In this document: piece after piece, positions 56,762-64,000 of the stretch
Position numbering within the stretch: the first letter of the stretch is position 1
How the letters are laid out: each line of letters opens with the position of its first letter
Source: Talinum fruticosum
Lineage: Eukaryota; Streptophyta; Magnoliopsida; Caryophyllales; Talinaceae
Length of the DNA: 64,000 nucleotides
NCBI GenBank assembly: GCA_021018815.1
Contig: JAITYX010000033.1
Span: 3,211,001-3,275,000, forward strand
Reading direction: 5' to 3'
The notes under the pieces: generated by a model
Database searches by the model: none
What the model was told of the DNA's origin: nothing
The model's input: the letters and a program-made list of their open reading frames with translations, nothing else
Program-made: the position numbers and the translations under genes

Positions 56762-58200
56762 ATGACCAAGAGGGTATTGAAGGTCAAGGCTGGCTCAGCC
56801 CACAACGAAAAGGCAAGAACCTCTTCAAGACTCGCTCCTTCCACCTCCAAGCTTGAGGAACCTCGAAACAAGCCTAAAAAGCTAAAGCCGGTTCTTTCCT
56901 CAACTTGGAAGAATGTAAAACTCCTTCTTTGTCGCCCAACATTATTGCTTGGAAGACAAATTCTTTCTCTCAACCAAAATATCTTAGGTAAAGAAACTCA
57001 AGAAAACTCATTTTTTGAACTTCTTTTCTTATATGACTATGTTTATCCAGAATAAGTCATTGAATTCTACATATATTTGTGCTGTCTCAAACAACATTTT
57101 TATTTTCTTTGTTAAAGACAAGAAAATCATTATCACTCTTGCTCTTCTTCACAGACCCTTCAATATAGAAAGTCTGTTTCTTGAGTATAACACTCAACCT
57201 TTCGTTGACATTACCGATGACTTCTTTACCAAATATGCCCGAGTCAAACCGAAGGCTCGAAAGAATTTTTCTAATACTCGGTTGAAGTCCGATCCCGAAT
57301 TCCTTGCTTCTTTTTATGAGAACTATGTTATCATTCTATCCTTCTAAGGAGAACCTTAACCACAAAGTTCTCAAAGTCATCTACGAAATCATGGAAGGAT
57401 ATGATGTTGATCTCTTCCACTTCATCATTGAGAAAATCGCTTTGGTCTCTCGGGATATGAAGAAGCTCCCTCTTTCATTTAGAGCTCGACTTTCTAGAGT
57501 CTTTACTCATTACAAGCTCGAGCTCCCCAAAGATAAATTTCTGAACCTCGTTGTCTCTATTGGTAGAGAGGAGTTTCGGGTCTTGGATATCGGAAGCCGA
57601 GTCCGGAATCTAGACTCATTCTTTGGAGATTGTGCAACCTCTTCCTCGTCCATCGTTCACTACTCTTCTCTTCTTACCGGGCCCCTCTACATCTCAGCCC
57701 AGCTTCTTCCGCTCGGTCATTTGAGCAACCGACCTCTCATTTTGTTGCCTTGGCCAAAGAGTGCAAAGACACATTAACGACATTTCAACACTTCATCCTA
57801 CTTTCTAACCCGGATGCAAGCGACGGCTTAGAGGAAAATTTATTAGAGTAAGCCTTTGATTAATGAACTTCGGGAAGTGCTCAAAAAGCAAGCTACTTTG
57901 GCTCAACATCCTCCTTAAGCATCTTGGCAGGCAACTATCGTAGAAGAATCTGAGTAAGAGTCTTCTAAGAAGGAGAATTAACTTCATTTGAGACAAGTTG
58001 TAAGGAGTCGAAGCAAAAAAGAAAAGGCTGGTACGTCCGAACAACCACCTCCACCTCTCGCCTCCACAAGCTCCATAGTCTCTATAACATTCACAACCAA
58101 CTCAACCACCGCAGGCTAAGGGCTCGAAGTTGGAGGACCATATTCTCCTAAGTTGGTTAGACACAAATGCTCTTAGATGTTAAAGAAGATATCCTCATCT
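56762..58200 (+). pseudogene. aORF of Copia C, broken
   Basis: ATG at 56762 (MTKRVLKVKAGSAHNEKART), a basic Lys/Ser-rich N-terminus of about 60 residues. Then FFTKYARVKPKARKNFSNTR near 57220-57275, and a second open stretch of 157 codons (57304-57777). That stretch holds SKENLNHKVLKVIYEIMEGYDVDLFHFIIEKIALV and SIGREEFRVLDIG. Frameshifts near 57045 and 57345, and stops further on. It is the longest continuous view of the middle of this family. The region after 57780 is Ser/Pro-rich and low in conservation, with the end near 58200 uncertain. Confidence 0.68.
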
Positions 58201-58613
58201 CAACCCGTAGCTGTCCTCCCTCTTAGGTTTTTAGAGTCTTATCCATCTTGATGAGTTCTCTTCATTCACTCCTATTCAACATTTCTTTTCTTCCTGTATT
58301 TGTTATTTTTTATGAAATGTATAGAAAATAGTTAACTTGTTTAGGCGGAATTAATCTTTTTAATTTTTTTGTTTGTATCAATGAAGACTTCATGATCAAT
58401 GAAACATTTAGTTTTTGTTCTAATACATCCTCGTCTTTTTATTTTTATTTGATGTGATACTTGGTTTCACAACTTTTCTTGAGCTTATACTATTATGATA
58501 TAATTATCTCTAAGCTAATATTCCTTTGATATTATTGACTCATCTAATTTGTTTAATTTTGATCTAAGTGTTTCTATTTTGATTCATCCGTCTAAGTTTT
58601 GAATCACTTTCAT
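58201..58613 (+). other. Copia C spacer before the polypurine tract
   Basis: T-rich, no reading frame. Corresponds to 18349-18893 of Copia A. Confidence 0.65.
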
Positions 58614-58626
58614 CAAAAAGGGAGAT
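58614..58626 (+). promoter_or_regulatory. Polypurine tract of Copia C
   Basis: CAAAAAGGGAGAT before TGAAGACTC. Confidence 0.85.
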
Positions 58627-61600
58627 TGAAGACTCAAGTATGAACTAATCCCTTATATGGTTCTCGTGTTGAAGGCATTCTCCTAAACTTAGACATATCT
58701 TTTTTAACTTAGATACATTCTTGATGAGCATAATGAATATAAACTCAAATGCATCCCTTAGTACTCACTTGCTTTGGATTCTTGATGAGTTATAAATGAT
58801 CACCTAAATACCTATGACTCAAAGAGATGATTTCCTAGTGCTATATAGTCTTAGAACTCGGTTCAACTTAACTAAACACCTATGATCGAGCACTCGAATG
58901 AGGATTCGGTTTAGAGAAACTAACCTAGTTAGTATGGCTTAGACAAAAACTTTGTCTAAATATTTTCAGAAAATTATTTATATTTTTAACCGACTTAGTT
59001 CATTTCGAAACAGAATTACTTGTGCTAATTATAAAATACTTAGATTTATTAAGTTTAAATTAATCAAGATAGCAAACACTTAAATATGTTTAAACAAGTC
59101 TTGAACTTAATTCTATCTTACTTATTCTCCGAGCTTAGACATAAATGGAATTTAAACATATTAAATATTGGACTTAAAAAATTCTATTTTAATAGATCAC
59201 TACTACAAAAACACTATATAGCAACGGAAACTAGCGATGGAAATAGAGACGGAATCGACATGTGTCGGATAAAACTTAATTAGCAACGGAATTAAATTCC
59301 GTCGCTATTTTAGTCATTAGCGACGGACATAACGACGGACAAGGAAAAATAAGCGACGGATTTATGAAAAAAAATTAAATTTTTTTTATTTTTATAATTA
59401 GCGACGGAACCAGTCCGTCGCTGATTCTGTATCTATATCTAATTTTTAAAACTTTTTTAACTTAGAGACGGAATCAATCCGTCGCTAAGTGTAATTTTTA
59501 ATTTTTTTAATTAGCTACGGAATTATTCCGTCGCTAATTCAAAAATTTTAAAATCTTAAACTTTGCCGCCTACTTTAATTTGAAAAATATAAAAAATTTT
59601 AAATTTGAATTAGCGACGGAAAATTCCGTCGCTAATCCAAAATTTTCAAATTTAAATTTGCCGCCTATTTTATTTTTGAAATATACAAAAGTTTCAAATT
59701 TTTAGATGGCGACGGACTTTTCCGTAGCTGATTCCGTCACTAAATCAAAATTTGAAAAATTTTACTTTGGCGGGCTATTAAATTTTCTTCAGTTTTGAAA
59801 ATTTAAAATTTTTTAATTAGCTGACAGATCGATTTCGTCGCTAATTCCATCGCTAATTAAATTTTTAAGTAGCGACGGATTAATCCTTCGCTAATCCGTT
59901 GCTATTTTCGATATAAAATCCGAAGTTCAACGACACTCGGCAAACATAAGGAGAGATAGAAGTGAGAGTGTGAGAGAGTGAGAGAGCGAGAGGCTAATCA
60001 ATCGTTCACCGCTGCCTCCGCCACCGCCGTTCGCCGCCCACCTCCGCCACCGCCGTCCGCCGCCGCCACCGCCGACGTCACCAACTAACCACCTTTAACC
60101 TCTTGTAGGTATACTTTCTCCATCCTCCCTCATTGTTGGTTGTATTTATAATTTACTTTGTTTAATATAAAATTTTAAATTTTAGAGGATTTGATATAAC
60201 TTATTTTGATAGGCATGGTTGGAATGAGGTAAAAGATGAAGATAATGAGAAAGAGGAAGAAGAAGAGGAAAAGGAAGATGAAGAACATAACTTGTGTTTG
60301 TATAATTTACTTTGTTTACTCTTGTTTTTATTTTCAATTAGTTTTTATGGATGTTAGAAGTTGAATTATTTATGACTTTGGTGTTTGTATACGATTTTTG
60401 TATTTGAATTAAAGTTGAATTTGATGTTGTTATGTTACCGCATTATTTGGATTTGTATTTCATTGTTGATTTTTGTATTAAGCACTCAAAACTATACAAA
60501 ATTGTCAAATTTTTTAAAAAAATTCGCTAAAAATCAACGACGGATTAGCGACGGAATTTGATTCCGTCGCTGATTTTTAGTGACGCGAAAATCAGCTACG
60601 GAAAATTTCCGTCGCTAATTTCGTCGCTAATTGTGAAATTCCGTCGCTAAATAACGTTTTTCCGTCGCTATTTCCGTCACTATATGACAATTTTCTAGTA
60701 GTGGATTAAGGAATTTAAGTTAATAGATTTATTTAAGAGTAATTCCTCATCTAACCTTGGACCAAAGTATTTTTTAATCCTTTAAGTACCATTTGCAATT
60801 TGTTTTTGTAGGTTTGTTAAAGCTGAATAATATCAAATTAATAAAACAACCGGCTTCTTACCATTTGAAGATAATAGAAAGAAAAGCCACTATTTTCGGG
60901 CATACTCAAACACTATGTGAGGACTGTTTGTTTCCATTTCGATAACTTTTAGTTTTTGAATCTAACGGTTGTTTCTACTTTGTTTATCGGATACAACAAG
61001 TGTGTAGGACTTCTTTTTGAGGTTGGAACCTATGCTCAAAGGTTCTATTTCGATGACTCAAACTATCCGTTGTAACGACTAGTTGACTCGGAGGCTCCAA
61101 CCCAAGGCACAACGGCTTTACGCCATGCTGCCTATAAATTGAAGCCTTGATTCAAAACTTACAATATTGTTGGAACCATGAACTCAACTCTTATACTCTT
61201 TCTTCTAACTTACAACTCTAGCACTTAGAATTTCAACTTTCTTAGTTGTAATCTCTTGCAAAGAAAAGTCTCGTAATTTCTACTCTTTTTCATACGATTT
61301 TCTGCTTTATCCCTTGATTAAGTTGTAAGAGTTATCTCAATTAGTTGTCAAAAACTAGGTTTAACTCAGTTTGGATGTAATAGGACGGGTAAGGTAACTT
61401 CGTGCATAGGAAAAAACTCATCATAGAATTGTCTAAGGGAGAAATTTGGGTAGTCCATTCTTTGTATTTTGTGGATTCGAAATAGTGAATTTGATTTAGT
61501 GTCTTGATTGATACTATTCGTGGTCTTCTTCCCCATTAGGGTTTCCATGTAAAACATGTTTTTCTTCACTTTCTCAGTCAATCTAGACTCATTTATACTT

Positions 61601-61705
61601 TCCGAGTCGTGACCCTCACAAAGCAATCTTAATTTCGTATTATTTCCTCATCATACTATTCACCCGCTCCTCTAAGGTGACTAAGACTCTCTAAATTGAA
61701 CCTTA
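58627..61705 (+). repeat. 3' LTR of Copia C, interrupted by a CACTA element
   Basis: TGAAGACTCAAG to about AACCTTA; net length about 1.57 kb. TATAAATT at 61133-61140. The end is decayed (CCTTAA where the 5' LTR has CCTTCA), so the right boundary is good to a few bases only. Confidence 0.82.
59198..60703. mobile_element. Non-autonomous CACTA (En/Spm) element
   Basis: 1506 bp with ends CACTACTACAAAAA and TTTTCTAGTAGTG, flanked by the 3 bp duplication GAT (59195-59197 and 60704-60706). Both subterminal regions are packed with TTAGCGACGGA and TTCCGTCGCTAA units in both orientations, the usual transposase-binding arrays of CACTA elements. No transposase. The centre (about 59910-60345) is different: TATAAAA, a GA-rich leader, a CCGCCACCG-rich patch and a Glu/Lys-coding GAAGAAG run, possibly a captured gene fragment. 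Confidence 0.92.
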
Positions 61706-62010
61706 ATCCTAAGCGAATTTGAGCTATTAAAGAACATAACATGCTCCAAAAAAATGAAAATTCTTTAACATATAATCAGCCCCAAAGCAGCGAATGTTTT
61801 TCCATATCGACCACAAAAATAAGTTAAATTCACTGGAGGATGCAATAATCAAAGTCCTTAAGTTAATTTTGCAATAGAAAAGCAAAATAATAACTGAATC
61901 TAAGCCATGAAAACGACGAGTAGTAGAAATCCTAAAAAGATTAGGGCAAAAAACAAATATAAATGAAAATTAAATATTAACCTTAATTGTTTCAAAGATT
62001 CAACATAAGG
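61706..62010 (-). other. Probable internal leader beside the small Copia LTR
   Basis: AT-rich with no frame. On the minus strand it follows the primer site at 62011-62024, so it should be the 5' internal region of the element that owns the LTR 62027-62494. It is cut off at the edge of Copia C. Confidence 0.45.
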
Positions 62011-62024
62011 GAAGCTCGATGCCA
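62011..62024 (-). promoter_or_regulatory. Primer binding site next to the small Copia LTR
   Basis: Minus strand TGGCATCGAGCTTC, two bases from the LTR end. A decayed form of TGGTATCAGAGC. It again lacks the A of CAG. Confidence 0.6.
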
Positions 62025-62026
62025 CT

Positions 62027-62494
62027 TGTTAGGGAAAACCAAAATAATCCATGAATACAATATGCCGAATCAATTGAATATATTAATAGAACATACCTCA
62101 ATCTAAACAATTGAAATTAGTTCTCTTTGAGTGACATGGTTAGCCCTTCCAAATCTACACATACTAGGAAGAGAATCACTTAGAATTCCACTGCTCTCAC
62201 TCTCTCTCTCATAATGGGATGTTAGGGAGATATAATTCGTATGTGTAATTTGGGGATCATAACCTTTATTTATATTTGTAAACCTTCTACGGTTTTGACG
62301 CATTCTTGTTCCACCTATCATGGAACAATAATGGGCGACCGATTTCTGTACATGTAAAGTTTACACCCTACTAGATGTATTAACGTCTAAATTATTGTAC
62401 CCTTATTAGATCACATTTAGTTAGGAAGTAACTATGATAGTCCTTAAGATCATATTTAAGCACATATAAACATATCATGGATTATGATCCAACA
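62027..62494 (-). repeat. Copia-type LTR, 468 bp, a family separate from A, B, C and E
   Basis: Minus strand starts TGTTGGATCATAATCC and ends TTTTCCCTAACA. TATAAATA is the reverse complement of 62267-62274. The TGTTGGA...CCTAACA ends and size suit small plant Copia families such as Ale or Tork; the lineage is not resolved. The second LTR of this element is not in the window. Confidence 0.72.
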
Positions 62495-64000
62495 ATTCTT
62501 TTTTTTTTTTTTGTTTCATTATAAGCTCAAGAATCATAAAAGATAAAAAAAATTGATACTTTAACATTAGTTATAAGAGAATGAGTAAGTAATTATTATA
62601 ATAAATTAAAAATAATTACATGAGAAATTGGGAAGGCAAAATGTTTTGTTCCATTAACTATTTTTCTTATTTTGAAAAGTGGCACAATCATGGTAACTTA
62701 TCTTTAAGAAATCAAATCATCATAACTTTAATAAAGGAGCAAATGTGATAAAGAAAAGCTTGCTGTTGAAATTGGGAAGAAGGATGGAAGAGGAGTTGGT
62801 GAAAGGTCGAAGACACCAAAGTTTAGTTACAACTTCCCCCAAATTCATAACTAACTTCACCTATAAAAAGCAAGTTGGAAAATGAAACCGCAAGCAATGA
62901 TTGTTTTGTCCTTTTTTTAGTTTCCTTTTGTTTTTGTCCATTCCTTTTGTGTTTTTTGAATAACATATTTTTTTCTTTATTTTACGTGACTCTTTTGTTA
63001 CAATGAGTTTTACTTTAAAAAGCTCACAATATATAATAAATTATACGCTTACTCAAACCAACAAAAAAAAAAATTATTTGTATATAAGCCCCCTCCCTCC
63101 TTTTTTGTTTTCTTTTAAAAGACCTCCAAAAATAATAAAAAGAATAGAAAATGAAAGTAAGGCAAGCATTAGAAACAAAAGTTATGCACTTATAGGATCA
63201 CAAAAAACGTTCATGCATTTGCAATCTCATATACAACAGTCAATTTAGGAAGACAGATCAAACACACCTAAAATATAGTCAGATTTCAATAAAATATAAA
63301 TTGAATATATCTTAGATACGAGGTAAAATATAGGATTCTGTATTTGAGTTTATCTACTAATTTCATGTCAATATAATAATCTGAAATCACCTTTTTATTA
63401 ATTATTTTTCTTTCCTTTATTTTTAAAAATAGATTATTGAATATAAATAATATAAGTTTTAACAATATAGAAAGTAAATAATATAAACTTAAAAAATTAA
63501 CTTTCAGAACTCCAAACTTAAAGATATTTATTGTATTTTTCAGGTAGCTTGAACTTCAGAAATAATATATGCCATGTGAATTCATATATTTCTCTTCTTT
63601 TGAGGGTAATATCATCTGGAATCGTGAACCCAACCTCGAAAAATTGAGACAAAAATGGGGGATACAAGAAACGTGGTCACCACCGTGAGGTGTCCGACGT
63701 TTTTAATTGCTCGTGCAGTGTTGCTGACACGTTTTTCAAGTGACCGGCGATGTCAAGCGCTGCTGAACAGGGGTCAAATAGTAGAGTGATGTTGTGATTG
63801 GGGCTTACGATGAGATGAGTGAGATGCACATATCCTGGCCATACAGAGGTAATCCAAGGGCTGGAGTGAAAGTAAAGTGGGTGATAATTGTTTCCAGATG
63901 TAGCCCAATACCCTTATACCTGTCAAGGCCTGCTACAATCTAAAAATTACATCTGTGCACGCACTAAATTTTAAGTTTTTAATACGGTTTTCTTCACCCA
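62495..64000. other. AT-rich sequence with no recognised feature
   Basis: Contains T and A homopolymers (62498-62513, 63063-63072) and no frame over about 80 codons. I see no terminal repeats, RNA gene or conserved motif. It could be ordinary intergenic DNA or the flank of a host gene to the right. Base composition turns more even after about 63600. Confidence 0.6.

Larger units (their letters stand above)
20975..61705 (+). mobile_element. Copia element C, older Sirevirus-type, split by Gypsy D
   Basis: 5' LTR 20975-22506, primer site 22509-22521, gag-pol 22568-25899 continuing at 55803-56135, aORF from 56762, polypurine tract about 58614-58626, 3' LTR 58627 to about 61705. The two LTRs differ clearly from those of A, B and E and from each other by many substitutions, so this is a different and older copy. 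Possible flanks TCCCT (20970-20974) and ATCCT (61706-61710) are not identical, so the target duplication is decayed or misplaced. Confidence 0.88.

Noticed and set aside
62495..64000. Possible host gene at the right end
   Set aside because: No frame, splice pattern or motif I could support. The short frames are AT-rich and unconserved in appearance.

Overview
This 64 kb window is flowering-plant DNA made almost wholly of transposable elements nested in one another. I see no intact host gene, tRNA, rRNA or CRISPR. The organism call rests on four element families: Copia Sirevirus-type elements, a Gypsy Ogre/Tat-type element, a CACTA element and a hAT MITE. All coding regions carry stops and frameshifts.

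Layout. Copia A (+, 5' end outside the window) supplies pol 1-2629. Its remainder (aORF, polypurine tract, 3' LTR) lies at 16244-20431. It is split by Copia B (-, 2816-16243), a full-length element with target duplication CATCA. B carries a 2.8 kb Gypsy-like solo LTR (3823-6664, duplication AATAA) in its 3' LTR and a hAT MITE (15022-15710, duplication ACCGTTGT) in its 5' LTR. After an unassigned gap comes Copia C (+, 20975 to about 61705), split in its RNase H by Gypsy D (+, 25905-55797, duplication CTTAT). D carries gag-pol on +, two intron-containing antisense reading units on -, a second solo LTR (36425-39591), and Copia E (44214-53867), which sits in D's polypurine tract and has an inverted, scrambled structure. 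C resumes at 55803 and ends in a 3' LTR that hosts a CACTA element (59198-60703). A smaller Copia LTR (-, 62027-62494) and featureless AT-rich sequence close the window.

How parts work together. The Sirevirus copies share one plan: LTR, tRNA-iMet-type primer site, gag-pol, then a second reading unit (aORF) with its own TATA box, then a polypurine tract and 3' LTR. Gypsy D has a tRNA-Arg-type primer site, gag, protease, RT, RNase H, an additional RNase H and integrase. Behind these come two genes on the opposite strand, a plant mobile domain gene and a gene with a DUF7745-like fold, each with a TATA box and likely introns.

Relative ages from nesting: C before D; D before E and its solo LTR; A before B; B before its solo LTR and MITE. 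Product names come from motif reading by eye, not database searches.
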